Program-made: the position numbers and the translations under genes
Part shown: positions 33,740 through 43,205 of the stretch, piece after piece
Numbering within the stretch: the stretch's first letter is position 1
How the letters are laid out: every line of letters begins with the position of its first letter
The notes under the pieces: generated by a model
The model's database searches: none
What the model saw: the letters and a program-made list of their open reading frames with translations, nothing else
What the model was told of the DNA's origin: nothing
NCBI GenBank assembly: GCA_017857395.1
Contig: JAFMDF010000034.1
Coordinates: 1-48,387 of the forward strand
Length of the DNA: 48,387 nt
Reading direction: 5' to 3'
Source: Bacteroidota bacterium
GTDB taxonomy: Bacteria; Bacteroidota; Bacteroidia; Chitinophagales; Saprospiraceae

Positions 33740-34551
33740 TGTTTCATTAGATATAGCATTACTCCCAGAAAATGAAGTTTTACGAAAAATAGCATTGGCA
33801 TCAATATTAATAAAGAATAAGTATTTCCCGTAGTAATCGCCGTCTTTTTAGCATCATTCAAGGTCAGCACAAACTTCCCTTTAAAATACTTTTGAATACT
33901 ACCAATACTCCCTTTATGTACAATATATGAGCGATGTACCCGCACAAAATCGTCGGGTAATTCGTCCGCTAATTTACCCAAGCTCCAATCGCCTAAATAA
34001 GTTTTGCCCGTATTCGTAAAGACTCGAACATGTTTGTCTTCTGCTTGAAAATAATGGATATTTTGATAATCAATTAATAATATTTTGTCGCCTACTTTGA
34101 CAGGGAAAGTAAAGGACTTTTTAGTTGGTTTAAGCGATTCAAAAAGCTGTTCTAGTTTTTTGAAATCGGTAGGCGTTTGTTGGGTTTTATTCTCCCCACC
34201 AAATTTTTTCAATTTCTGAATGGCTCTTTCAAATCTAGCAGCCCCAAAAGGTTTGACTAAATAATCGACGGAATAATTTTCAAAGGCTTTAATCGCATAT
34301 TGTTCATAAGCGGTGGTGAAAATAACAAGCGGCTGATAGGTCAATTTAGCTAAGACTTCAAAACCCGTCATATCGGGCATTTGTACATCTAAAAAAAGGA
34401 CATCAGGGCGTAATTCTTCGATTTTGTGCAACGCATCAATGCCGCAATCTGCTTCAGCAAGGATTTCTATTTTATTCGCAAAGGAACTTAATAAACGCTT
34501 TAGGCGGATGCGGGCTGGATTTTCGTCGTCTATGATGATGGTGGTATACAT
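33715..34551 (-). CDS. LytTR-family response regulator with altered C-terminus
   Basis: A 278-residue regulator. The receiver has Asp55 (VLFLDVQMP) and YLVKPFG. The LytTR domain runs from about 145 to 245 (DFVRVHRSYIVHKGSIGSIQKYF). The domain is normal through AITTGNTYS, after which the usual short terminal helix is replaced by about 30 hydrophobic residues (LLILMPMLFFVKLHFLG). Those residues are read from the frame beside the next kinase gene. This supports a deletion junction near 33815-33830. DNA binding is probably kept, but the greasy tail may lower stability. It pairs with the kinase gene upstream at 34634-36205. Confidence 0.85.
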   Translation of the reverse strand: MYTTIIIDDENPARIRLKRLLSSFANKIEILAEADCGIDALHKIEELRPDVLFLDVQMPDMTGFEVLAKLTYQPLVIFTTAYEQYAIKAFENYSVDYLVKPFGAARFERAIQKLKKFGGENKTQQTPTDFKKLEQLFESLKPTKKSFTFPVKVGDKILLIDYQNIHYFQAEDKHVRVFTNTGKTYLGDWSLGKLADELPDDFVRVHRSYIVHKGSIGSIQKYFKGKFVLTLNDAKKTAITTGNTYSLLILMPMLFFVKLHFLGVMLYLMKHCLNYIMK

Positions 34552-34633
34552 GTTGGGAAATTTTCAATTTTCAATTTTCAAACGGGGTGGATGGCTTGGG
34601 TTATTGAAAATTATTTAGGTTGAACTTTAAGCT

Positions 34634-36205
34634 TTACGGAAATAAGGTAATCGAAACATGCTTTTTAGGTTCATTGATAAAAGCCAATTCATGCTTTTCT
34701 GGATATAATAAAGCTAATTTTTTACGAATACTTTGCAAGCCATAACCAGAAGGCATATCATCTGGAAACGGTTTGCCGCCATCGTAAATTTGGAAGACCA
34801 ATTGATTGGCTTTTTGTTGGATATTTATCTGGATGGCAATGCTATTTGTTGTTTGGTCATACCCGTATTTAATCGCATTTTCTACGATTGGTTGTAATAA
34901 AAAACGAGGTATTTTGATGGCTAACAGTTCGTCAGGGCAAGTTAATTGAAATTGTAATCTATCACCAAATCGAATTTTTTCTATCTCCAAATACGTTTCT
35001 AATATTTCAATTTCCTTTTCAATCGTACTCCAATTTTCTGTTTGTCGATTGGTACTATATTTAAAAAAGTGCGAGAGGGCAATTGCCATCTCTTCAGTTT
35101 TGGCAGGGTCTTCTTGGGCTAAACCTGCTATGGAATTTAGGGAGTTATAGAGAAAATGAGGGTTGACTCTGGCTTGTAGTGCGTCTAATTCTGCTTGGGA
35201 TTGGAGTTCTTTTTGTTTGGCAAAATCAAGTTGTTTTTTCTGTTGTTGTAAATCAACTAAATGAGTTCGGTAATTATTCAATATATTGCCAAAAGCAATG
35301 CACGTCCACAATAGTAAAGTATAAGATTGAAATAAGGTTTTTGAAGTAATTTGTAGTTGATAAATTTGTAGCATGTCTGCCATTTTATCAAACTGAAAAA
35401 TAGCGCCTTTAGTAATCAAGAATGCAAGAATCTGAAAAAATACGCCTAGGATGATAATAGTGATAAATTTAAAAACCTCTCTATCTCCTATGGGTTTACT
35501 TTGAAAATACTTCCGATTCAGCCATTGGAAAGATAAATAAGTAGGAATTAAACTAAGTAGACTAAATAGCGCAGCATAACCAAGTGAAGGATAAAAAGTT
35601 GGATTGTTAAAAAAATGTGCATATAGGTAAGTAAGTAATACTAAATTGCCAAATTTCGGGAATAGTGTGCTACATCTACCAAGAAAATCGGAAGTACTTG
35701 ACCAGAACCATATCACTAAAAAGGCAATTAAACTACATAAAATAAATCCAATGGAAGAATTCATTAACTTTCCAAATAATAATAATTCTGTAGTTTGTGC
35801 TTGTCGAAATATTCTTAAGTTTTTCCCTGCTGCTGATAGACTATCTTGATTAATGCTAGCAGGATTAAATGTAGTAACATTATCAACGTATAGTTTTTTA
35901 TTATTAAATGCATCTACAATCCAATTAGGGTTAATCATTTCTTCTTTGATAGATTTCCCTTTTGCAATGGTCACTACTCCATTATCAATATTCCCCCAAA
36001 CTACTTTAAAATAAGTATACGTTTGAATAACAGTATCCTCAATAATGTATAGATCCCCAATTAATGGCTGACCAATAAATGATGAGGTAGATTCCGAATA
36101 AGAATAATTTAACCCAAGTGGTTTTCTAAAATGGTTATTAAAAATCGAAATACCAGCTCCAATAAGTATCGCTATGAAAATTGAAAATTTGAATTTTTGC
36201 TTCAT
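34634..36205 (-). CDS. LytS-type membrane histidine kinase
   Basis: About 523 residues from ATG 36205; the open frame extends to 36247, but this start gives a clean first membrane helix (FKFSIFIAILIGAGISIF). An extracytoplasmic region of about 110 residues follows, then several further helices. The cytoplasmic end has the His_kinase motif (NPHFLYNSLNSIAGLAQ) and HATPase (FLLQPIVENAIKYG, then GYGLQSIRKKL). A glutamine-rich coiled coil joins them. It forms a two-component pair with the LytTR regulator 82 bp downstream; the gap holds TTTTCAA-type short repeats. The signal sensed is unknown. Confidence 0.9.
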   Translation of the reverse strand: MKQKFKFSIFIAILIGAGISIFNNHFRKPLGLNYSYSESTSSFIGQPLIGDLYIIEDTVIQTYTYFKVVWGNIDNGVVTIAKGKSIKEEMINPNWIVDAFNNKKLYVDNVTTFNPASINQDSLSAAGKNLRIFRQAQTTELLLFGKLMNSSIGFILCSLIAFLVIWFWSSTSDFLGRCSTLFPKFGNLVLLTYLYAHFFNNPTFYPSLGYAALFSLLSLIPTYLSFQWLNRKYFQSKPIGDREVFKFITIIILGVFFQILAFLITKGAIFQFDKMADMLQIYQLQITSKTLFQSYTLLLWTCIAFGNILNNYRTHLVDLQQQKKQLDFAKQKELQSQAELDALQARVNPHFLYNSLNSIAGLAQEDPAKTEEMAIALSHFFKYSTNRQTENWSTIEKEIEILETYLEIEKIRFGDRLQFQLTCPDELLAIKIPRFLLQPIVENAIKYGYDQTTNSIAIQINIQQKANQLVFQIYDGGKPFPDDMPSGYGLQSIRKKLALLYPEKHELAFINEPKKHVSITLFP

Positions 36206-36362
36206 GATTGCCAAATTTAAAAAAATTACTAAATCTTTTACAACCACAAAGAAATAACTAAGCCAAGCCTAATTCCATTACTTTCCGACGAACTGACCAT
36301 TCCTAGCGTGAAGTGCCCATTTTTAACCCGTGAATTATTTCCGCTCAAACCGATAACCACCC

Positions 36363-37091
36363 TCACTCAATAAAAATCAAAACTCCAACAGAAATCCCCA
36401 ACATATCCACCACCGATTCCTGCAATTCAAAAGCCTCAATACTATCTTCCATCACGGCCACATCCGATAATTTGGAATAATAAGAACTGCGACTGCCTCG
36501 CAAATAAGTTCCTTTAATATCGAGCATTGTCTTCCAATCTTTATCCAAAGGAATCAAAAAACCAAGGGAACCACCATAACTTACGCCCCAAGAATTATCA
36601 TCTATAAATCGCTCTAATGGATTATCGTCGGATTCAGGGTCAACCAAGCGAGAAGCAGTAAAAAAATGATTGAAACCTAATTGTCCTCTAAAATAAGGTT
36701 GGAAAGGCAAGGTCATTATGGGTTCTAAATGCAATAGTAAATGACTGCTAAACAAACTAGAATTGGTTTTCCATTTTAAATCAAAACCTTCTGCATCGGT
36801 AAAATCATAGACTTCATTACCAAAATTGGCAATCGAAGTCGCAAATCCCGCATAAAAAGGGGTTTGGTTGAGGTTGACTAAAAATTCTAGTTGTCCACCG
36901 AAGCCAGACTGACTCATTTTTTCGCCAAAAGTGCTGATGGGTACTAAGGTTTGGAAAGTAATACCTCCGAACATGGGGTATTTGATAGGAGTTGATTCCT
37001 CCTCTTCGTCTAGATAATCAATCTCCTCTTGTGCATGAATAGCTAAGGAACAACAGCCATATAAAAATAGAAAGAAGATAATTTTTTTCAT
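36363..37091 (-). CDS. Outer-membrane beta-barrel protein, function unknown
   Basis: A 242-residue protein with a signal peptide (1-20, ending AIHAQ), then an acidic stretch (EEIDYLDEEEES) and alternating hydrophobic strands with aromatic ends (PYFRGQLGFNHFF, VSYGGSLGFLIPL) typical of small porin-like barrels. The last residues (ISVGVLIFIE) are compatible with a final strand. No family was recognised. It is followed, in its own direction, by the LytS kinase gene after 157 bp, in which nothing is seen. Confidence 0.65.
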   Translation of the reverse strand: MKKIIFFLFLYGCCSLAIHAQEEIDYLDEEEESTPIKYPMFGGITFQTLVPISTFGEKMSQSGFGGQLEFLVNLNQTPFYAGFATSIANFGNEVYDFTDAEGFDLKWKTNSSLFSSHLLLHLEPIMTLPFQPYFRGQLGFNHFFTASRLVDPESDDNPLERFIDDNSWGVSYGGSLGFLIPLDKDWKTMLDIKGTYLRGSRSSYYSKLSDVAVMEDSIEAFELQESVVDMLGISVGVLIFIE

Positions 37092-37133
37092 AAAGAGTGA
37101 TTTACAAAAGTATAGGATGTTTCAAAATATCGT

Positions 37134-37224
37134 CCGTAGCTTAGACGGCTGGTCTGAGTAGTTCTGAGCAAGCAAGTAAATAAAGTGTACGTCGTTCTAC
37201 TCAGACCAGCCGTCTAAGCTACGG
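37134..37224. repeat. Perfect 28-bp inverted repeat (GTAGCTTAGAC family, copy 2)
   Basis: The arms at 37134-37161 and 37197-37224 are perfectly complementary around a 35-nt spacer. They match the copy at 19295-19365 except for paired changes within the GGTC-flanked centre. It lies in the 500-bp divergent gap between the barrel gene and the GH5 gene. Confidence 0.85.
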
Positions 37225-37306
37225 TTGGGTAGCAAAATAATAAAAAGCGGAGAAGGATGCTGTTAAATTTTGTTAAGAAATTACGAAGAAACAAAATAGC
37301 ATATTT

Positions 37307-37337
37307 AAATTCGTGGGGCAATTAAATTCGTGGGGCA
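37307..37337. repeat. Tandem AAATTCGTGGGG phrase
   Basis: Two copies of AAATTCGTGGGGCA, 17 bp apart. The same phrase occurs at 40855-40866 on this strand and reversed at 21870-21881, always in gaps. The remaining bases up to the GH5 start are AT-rich, with no clear promoter. Confidence 0.65.
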
Positions 37338-37592
37338 AATTATTTTCCACAGATTTGATTTCCTATGGCTTATTATCAATCTTTAATCTGACACACTAAT
37401 CGACAGAAAATAGGAAGACGTAAAGGTATAAAATATACTTTTAGTGATAATGTTGTAGCGTTTTTAATCAAATTAATACCTTGTTGATATGTTGTATGGG
37501 TGAAAAAATACTTTAAACAAACATAGCATCGTATTTTTGGGTCGAATTTAATACAACTATTGACCAAAGATAAATTAATTAAAACAAGAATT

Positions 37593-40500
37593 ATGAAGAA
37601 CATCTATTGTCTACTAAGCATCTGTTTTGTGCTAATGACTAGCCAAGCAAACGCCCAAGGTTATTTACGTGCAGACGGCAAAAATATTGTCAATGAAAGC
37701 GGAGAAACCGTCATCCTTCGAGGCATGGGTTTAGGAGGTTGGATGTTGCAAGAAGGCTATATGCTACAAACCGCAGGTTTTGCCAATGCCCAATATAAAA
37801 TTCGCAATAGCGTAGAAGAATTAATCGGCAAAGCAGACACCGATTTATTTTATGAAGCATGGTTAGCCAATCATGTACGAAAGGCAGATATTGATTCCTT
37901 AAAAGCATGGGGCTTTAATTCTGTTCGATTGCCGATGCATTATAATTTATTCACTTTACCTATTGAGGATGAACCTGTGGCAGGTGAAAATACATGGTTA
38001 ACCAAAGGGTTTGAGTTGACAGATAGCCTGATTGCTTGGTGTAAAGCCAATGAAATGTATGTCATTTTCGATTTACATGCAGCACCAGGAGGTCAAGGTC
38101 GAGATGAAGGAATTTCGGATTATGATACCAGTAAACCTTCGCTTTGGGAAAGCCCTGCTAACCAAGCTAAAACAGTTGCTTTATGGAAAAAATTAGCAGA
38201 AACTTATGTCGATGAACCATGGGTAGGCGGGTATGATTTAATTAATGAAACGAATTGGGAGATGACGAATAATGCGCCCTTAAAGCAAATATATTTAGAC
38301 TTGACGGCTGCTATTCGAGAAGTAGATACCAAACATATTATATTTATAGAAGGCAATTGGTTTGCTAATGATTTTACTAATTTAACCCCACCTTGGGATG
38401 ACAATCTAGTTTACAGTCCACATAAATATTGGTCGATTAATGACCAAGCTTCCATTCAATGGGTGTTAGACCTTCAGCAACAACATAATGTACCTTTATA
38501 CTTTGGAGAATGGGGCGAAAATTCTAATCCTTGGTTTAGAGATGCCATTGAATTATTTGAGGGGAATGGTATTGGTTGGGCAGTTTGGCCGATGAAAAAA
38601 ATTGAATCTATTGCAGGACCACTATCCATTGTGAAAACACCAGAATATCAAAGCTTATTAGATTATTGGAATGGCAATGGAGAAAAACCATCTGCTGCTT
38701 TTGCGAAAGCCGCTTTAATGGAAATCACAGAAGGCTTAAAAATAGAAAATTGTATATATCAAAAAGATGTAATTGATGCGATGTTTAGACAGCAAACTTC
38801 CAATGCAACGGTACCTTTTAATACGCAGACTATTCCAGGCGTAGTTTATGCGACTGATTATGATATGGGCGTCGTTGGACAAGCTTATTTTGATACCGAT
38901 ATTGCAGATTTCAGAGTTTCTACAGGCAATTTTACCGCATGGAATAGTGGTTGGTCATATCGAAATGATGGGGTTGATATTGAAAAAAGCGAAGATGTAG
39001 TCAACTCCAATGGATATAATGTGGGTTGGATTTCATCGGATGAATGGATGCAATACGATGTTGATATAAAAGAAAGTGGAGTTTATTCTGTGAATGTTCG
39101 AGTAGCAGCAGATGCAGATGGTGGACAGTTTCATTTTACAATTGGTGATGGCGCAATTTCTGCGGTGACAAGCGCTCCTAATACTAATGGTTGGCAAAGT
39201 TGGCAGACTGTAACGGTGCCTAATGTAGTGCTAACACCCAATGACAAAAAAATCCGTTTTTATGCAGATGCCGCTGGTTTTAATTTAAATAGTTTTGAAT
39301 TTGTGAAAGTAGGAGAGAGTGAATTAGTGCCGACTCAATTTGTTTCCGCAGCGACTTTAGATGAAAATACGATACAATTAAATCTAAATAAACGGTTGGT
39401 TACCCCTTTGGCAAATGCTACGGCAGTATTTCAGATTTTTGTGAATGGCAGTTTGATTACTATTGATAATGTAGTGGTGAGTTCAGACAATCCAAGAGTA
39501 TTAACTTTTGGGTTAAATCAAAGTCTTCGCTCAGAAGATGTCGTGACGATTTCCTATATTGGCGACCAAGTCATGGCAGAAGATGGAACGGCTTTGGGTG
39601 GTTTTTCAAGACGCCCTGTGCAGAATTCAGTCGCCATTATTCATAGCGTCCCAGGCCGAGTAGAAGCAGAAGATTACTTTGCACAATCAGGCATCCAATT
39701 AGAAAATACGACCGATACTGGTGGTGGCCAAAATATTGGTTTTTTAGATAATGATGATTATTTAGATTATTTTATCAATGTAACGGAAGCAGGTATTTAT
39801 CAAGTCGATTTCAGAACTGCGGCTCAAAGCGAAATGGGGCAAGTTGAGTTGCAATTAATTGATAATAATGGCAATGCTACTGCTTTAGAAAATCTTACTT
39901 TTCCAGCAACAGGTGGTTGGCAAACATGGACCACTACGGAGGGATCCATTGCTTTACCAGCGGGTCAATTACAATTGAGAGTAGTCATCAAACAACCACT
40001 TTTTAATATCAATTGGTTTGAATTTACGTTCTTGTCTCCTCCTGATGAAATTCAATATTTGCCTATTCCTGGCAAAATAGAAGCAGAAGATTATGCCACG
40101 CAATCTGGAATAGAACTAGAAACTACAACGGATGCTGGTGGTGGTCAAAATATTGGATTTTTAGATACGGATGACTTTTTGGATTATTTTATTCGAGTCA
40201 ACCAAGCAGGGACTTATAATGTAGAATTTAGAACAGCAGCAGAGAGTGAAATAGGAGCAGTACAGCTCCTATTGATTGGGGAGAATGGAAACGCTACTAT
40301 TATCGAAGATTTTACCTTCCCTTCCACAGGCGGTTGGCAAACATGGACCAGCACTAACAAATCAGTTGTTTTACCAGCAGGTGAATTGCAACTTCGTGTC
40401 GTTATTACTGCTCCTTTATTTAACATCAATTGGTTTGAATTTTCTTTTTTAACCAATGTAAAAGAGGTTAAATTCGCTGATTTACAATTATTTCCAAATC

Positions 40501-40730
40501 CGACAACTGATTTATTTTTTGTAAAAGGGGAATTGGAAACGGCTCAGAATATGCAGCTTAAAGTAGCTAATTTATTAGGACAGACTATACTAGAAAGGGA
40601 TTTAGGACAAACGACTTCTTTTCAAGAAACAGTAGATTTAACCGCTTTCCCTAATGGGCAATATTTATTGTCTATTCAGACGGCAGATGGTGCTATTTAT
40701 ACGGACAAAATAGTTAAGATTAAGGAATAG
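37593..40730 (+). CDS. Modular GH5 glycoside hydrolase with CBM6 domains and T9SS sorting signal
   Basis: A 1045-residue secreted enzyme from ATG 37593, which gives a signal peptide ending QANAQ (the frame opens at a TTG 33 bp earlier). The GH5 catalytic domain covers about 25-385: acid/base Glu219 in DLINETNW, nucleophile Glu306 in LYFGEWGEN, plus HKYW near 277. Then come a CBM6-type domain (about 410-560), an SwmB-like beta domain (about 575-670), two very similar CBM6 copies (about 690-815 and 830-955, each with AEDY, GGGQNIGFLD and NINWFEF) and a type A sorting domain (LQLFPNPTTDLFF). It probably attacks a beta-glucan or related polysaccharide; the exact substrate is not readable. An intrinsic terminator follows. 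Confidence 0.92.
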   Translation: MKNIYCLLSICFVLMTSQANAQGYLRADGKNIVNESGETVILRGMGLGGWMLQEGYMLQTAGFANAQYKIRNSVEELIGKADTDLFYEAWLANHVRKADIDSLKAWGFNSVRLPMHYNLFTLPIEDEPVAGENTWLTKGFELTDSLIAWCKANEMYVIFDLHAAPGGQGRDEGISDYDTSKPSLWESPANQAKTVALWKKLAETYVDEPWVGGYDLINETNWEMTNNAPLKQIYLDLTAAIREVDTKHIIFIEGNWFANDFTNLTPPWDDNLVYSPHKYWSINDQASIQWVLDLQQQHNVPLYFGEWGENSNPWFRDAIELFEGNGIGWAVWPMKKIESIAGPLSIVKTPEYQSLLDYWNGNGEKPSAAFAKAALMEITEGLKIENCIYQKDVIDAMFRQQTSNATVPFNTQTIPGVVYATDYDMGVVGQAYFDTDIADFRVSTGNFTAWNSGWSYRNDGVDIEKSEDVVNSNGYNVGWISSDEWMQYDVDIKESGVYSVNVRVAADADGGQFHFTIGDGAISAVTSAPNTNGWQSWQTVTVPNVVLTPNDKKIRFYADAAGFNLNSFEFVKVGESELVPTQFVSAATLDENTIQLNLNKRLVTPLANATAVFQIFVNGSLITIDNVVVSSDNPRVLTFGLNQSLRSEDVVTISYIGDQVMAEDGTALGGFSRRPVQNSVAIIHSVPGRVEAEDYFAQSGIQLENTTDTGGGQNIGFLDNDDYLDYFINVTEAGIYQVDFRTAAQSEMGQVELQLIDNNGNATALENLTFPATGGWQTWTTTEGSIALPAGQLQLRVVIKQPLFNINWFEFTFLSPPDEIQYLPIPGKIEAEDYATQSGIELETTTDAGGGQNIGFLDTDDFLDYFIRVNQAGTYNVEFRTAAESEIGAVQLLLIGENGNATIIEDFTFPSTGGWQTWTSTNKSVVLPAGELQLRVVITAPLFNINWFEFSFLTNVKEVKFADLQLFPNPTTDLFFVKGELETAQNMQLKVANLLGQTILERDLGQTTSFQETVDLTAFPNGQYLLSIQTADGAIYTDKIVKIKE

Positions 40731-40795
40731 TTATTTCCCAAAGGATATTTTAAGGTAGGCAAACAGCCATCATAAATTTATATACAGTATATTTT

Positions 40796-40836
40796 AAAAT
40801 TGGGTAACGATGAGAAATCGTTACCCAATTTTATTT
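40796..40836 (+). terminator. Intrinsic terminator after the GH5 gene
   Basis: A perfect 16-bp stem (40796-40811 with 40817-40832) with a 5-nt loop and a T-rich tail (ATTTTC). It lies 65 bp after the stop codon. The A-rich left flank would let it act in both directions. Confidence 0.9.
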
Positions 40837-40978
40837 TCATCCGTGGGGAAGTTAAATTCGTGGGGAGAAACTATCCGAGACAACATTTTAGCGGTCAATT
40901 CATCAATTACTATTAGAAAGGCAAATATTTGTGTACATTTCTACCCTATTTTTCCGTCATCCTAATCAAATATCAGTT

Positions 40979-42271
40979 ATGACCATCAAAAATCGTTCAA
41001 TGCTATTTATATTCAGGTATTGTTTAACCCTCCTATTTATCAGCGGCAGTATCGTATTATTTGCCCAACCACAAACACAAAGAGACAGCTACACGAGGTA
41101 TGAATTACTAGCACCCGAAACCCATAGTTTTCGAATTATTTACGATGTAAGTGCGACAACTAGCGGAGCCATTTATTATTATAATACCTTAAGAAAAGGA
41201 AGCGAACATCAGATTGATGCCGTATATGACCGAATGACAGGGACGGCATTAAAATGGACAATTGTAGACGGCGCACATGCCAAAACCAATGGGCATCCAA
41301 GGGCAAGTGACGACTATGAATATTTAAAAGTAATATTAGCTAGACCTGTTCCAGAAGGTGGCATTGCCAGGTTAAGAATAGATAAGACCTATAAAGACGC
41401 TAAAAGTTATTTTGCTAAAGATGGGCAAATTATTTTTGACCGTTCTTTGGGCATCAAACGCAATTCGGTCGTACTGCCAGCGGGGTATGAATTGGTGTCT
41501 TGTAATTATCCTTCTCAAGTTGATTTGGAGGATTCGGGGCGATTAAAATTGAGTTTTATGAATAGAGGTGCGGTAGGAGTTCCCTATAAAATAGTAGCCA
41601 AACCATTAGTAGAAAATAAAAAGACACTTGCTTCTAAAACCGACGAATTACCTTGGCCTGCCTATCAACCTAAACCGTCAGGCAGAGACCAAAGTCATGC
41701 TCGATTAAATTACAAAATCAACGAAAGAGCTTACCAAAATAGAGATATCGTTTATTTTTTACAGCAACCAGAAAGTCATGATTTTCGGTTATACCACGAT
41801 TATACAGAATTCAGAGAAGGCGTTGATAAATATGTCAATGTGGTTAGAAAAGGGAGTAAAGCCTCTAATCCATCAGCGAAAATTTTAGATACGGGGGAGA
41901 TTTTAAAAGTGGAAACGTTGAAAGGACAAGCAGTTGCTGACAAAGGTATTGATATTGGTGGAGAAATCACGCCCGAAACAGAGGTGGTGGTTATTTGGTT
42001 TGATGCGGTTAAAAAAGGGGAATCTGTCCGATTAAGAATTGAAGAAACTTATACGGATGCCAATCGCTATTTACTGTATCGGGACGAATTAATCTGGGAT
42101 AGAAGTTTTGGTAGAAATAGAAATACCGTGATTTTACCTGAAGGTTGGTATTTAACGACAAATGCCATTCCTGCTATTATTGACCAAACGGAAACGGGGC
42201 AACCTAGATTACGATATGTAAATGACCGACCAGATAATATTGCGGTTTTTATTAAAGGAAAACGACGTTAA
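40979..42271 (+). CDS. Secreted protein with an internal duplication, function unknown
   Basis: About 430 residues from ATG 40979; the frame opens at 40931 but this start gives a signal peptide (FISGSIVLFAQ). Two copies of a domain of about 170 residues follow. Each ends in the same motif: DRSLGIKRNSVVLPAGYEL in the first, DRSFGRNRNTVILPEGWYL in the second. Both also contain a RLRI(D/E)xTYxDAxxY stretch before it. No family was recognised and no catalytic motif is visible; beta-rich surface or periplasmic domains are likely. The next gene, 79 bp on, is a cyanophycinase-like peptidase in the same direction, so they may be an operon. Confidence 0.7.
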   Translation: MTIKNRSMLFIFRYCLTLLFISGSIVLFAQPQTQRDSYTRYELLAPETHSFRIIYDVSATTSGAIYYYNTLRKGSEHQIDAVYDRMTGTALKWTIVDGAHAKTNGHPRASDDYEYLKVILARPVPEGGIARLRIDKTYKDAKSYFAKDGQIIFDRSLGIKRNSVVLPAGYELVSCNYPSQVDLEDSGRLKLSFMNRGAVGVPYKIVAKPLVENKKTLASKTDELPWPAYQPKPSGRDQSHARLNYKINERAYQNRDIVYFLQQPESHDFRLYHDYTEFREGVDKYVNVVRKGSKASNPSAKILDTGEILKVETLKGQAVADKGIDIGGEITPETEVVVIWFDAVKKGESVRLRIEETYTDANRYLLYRDELIWDRSFGRNRNTVILPEGWYLTTNAIPAIIDQTETGQPRLRYVNDRPDNIAVFIKGKRR

Positions 42272-42273
42272 TT

Positions 42274-42329
42274 CTGTAGCGCCAAGCTCTGTTTGGTGTA
42301 ACTATACCAAGCAGAGCTTGGCATTACAG
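42274..42329. repeat. Inverted repeat between the duplicated-domain gene and the peptidase gene
   Basis: Arms of 24 bp (42274-42297 with 42306-42329) match at 21 positions around an 8-nt loop. The left arm begins CTGTAGCGCCAAGCTCTG. It starts 2 bp after the stop codon of the upstream gene and ends 21 bp before the next ATG, so it can serve as an RNA punctuation element within the operon. Confidence 0.8.
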
Positions 42330-42350
42330 GAAAACAATAAAATCAAAAAA

Positions 42351-43205
42351 ATGAAAAAGTATACGTTCCTACTATTTTTAGTTTTTACCTGTTTAACTAT
42401 CAGTACCGCCCAAACCATAGGCCCTAAAAAAGGCAGCCTAGTCATTGTTGGCGGGAACGCCCGTATTGCCCCAGAAGTTTTCAAAAAATTCATTGATTTA
42501 GCAGGCGGTCCAACAGCAAAGATTGTCATCATCCCAACGGCAAATGGAACTAGAGATTTTGGTCCAGCGTATGAAGGTCGAGTGTTCCCAAATTATAAAC
42601 AACATGGTGCGATGAACTTGCAAATTTTGCATACAGATGACCGAACGATAGCTGATTCAGATGAATTTGTAAAAACGATTGAAGGAGCAACAGGTGTTTG
42701 GTTTATGGGCGGTCGGCAATGGCGTATAGCAGATTCGTATTTAGACACAAAAACGGAAACTGCGCTTTGGGATTTATTGAATAGAGGTGGTGTAATTGGT
42801 GGTTCTTCCGCAGGAGCAACCATCCAAGGTTCGTATTTAGCAAGAGGCGATACGAAGACCAATACCATCATGATGGGCGACCACGAAGAAGGGTTTGGTT
42901 TCTTAAAGAAATCGGCGATTGACCAACATTTATTGCGTCGAAATCGACAATTTGATTTAATAGAAATTATGAAAGCAAAACCTGATTTATTAGGGATTGG
43001 TTTGGATGAAGGAACGGCTATAGTTGTACAAGGCGACCGTTTTGAGGTGATTGGTGTTTCTTTTGTGGCTATTTATGATCCTACAATTATGACGGATAAA
43101 ACGCCATTTTATTTATTGGGCGCTGGCGACCGTTTTGATTTGGTAACTCGGAAAGCAACTCGGAGAAGTAGTCGGTTTAATCCTTTAGAGCTGCCTAGGA
43201 ACTAA
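42351..43205 (+). CDS. Secreted cyanophycinase-like peptidase (family S51)
   Basis: A 284-residue protein from ATG 42351, which gives a signal peptide (LLFLVFTCLTISTAQ). The 43 upstream in-frame codons span an inverted repeat and are discarded. The S51 core is clear: KGSLVIVGGNA, IVIIPTANGT, the GVIGGSSAGATIQG nucleophile elbow with Ser153, and LGIGLDEGTAIVV. Cyanophycinases cut the Asp-Arg polymer cyanophycin; related secreted enzymes cut isoaspartyl peptides. Since the organism is a likely degrader and no cyanophycin synthetase is in view, uptake of external peptide or polymer is the more probable use. Substrate not proven. Confidence 0.87.
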   Translation: MKKYTFLLFLVFTCLTISTAQTIGPKKGSLVIVGGNARIAPEVFKKFIDLAGGPTAKIVIIPTANGTRDFGPAYEGRVFPNYKQHGAMNLQILHTDDRTIADSDEFVKTIEGATGVWFMGGRQWRIADSYLDTKTETALWDLLNRGGVIGGSSAGATIQGSYLARGDTKTNTIMMGDHEEGFGFLKKSAIDQHLLRRNRQFDLIEIMKAKPDLLGIGLDEGTAIVVQGDRFEVIGVSFVAIYDPTIMTDKTPFYLLGAGDRFDLVTRKATRRSSRFNPLELPRN

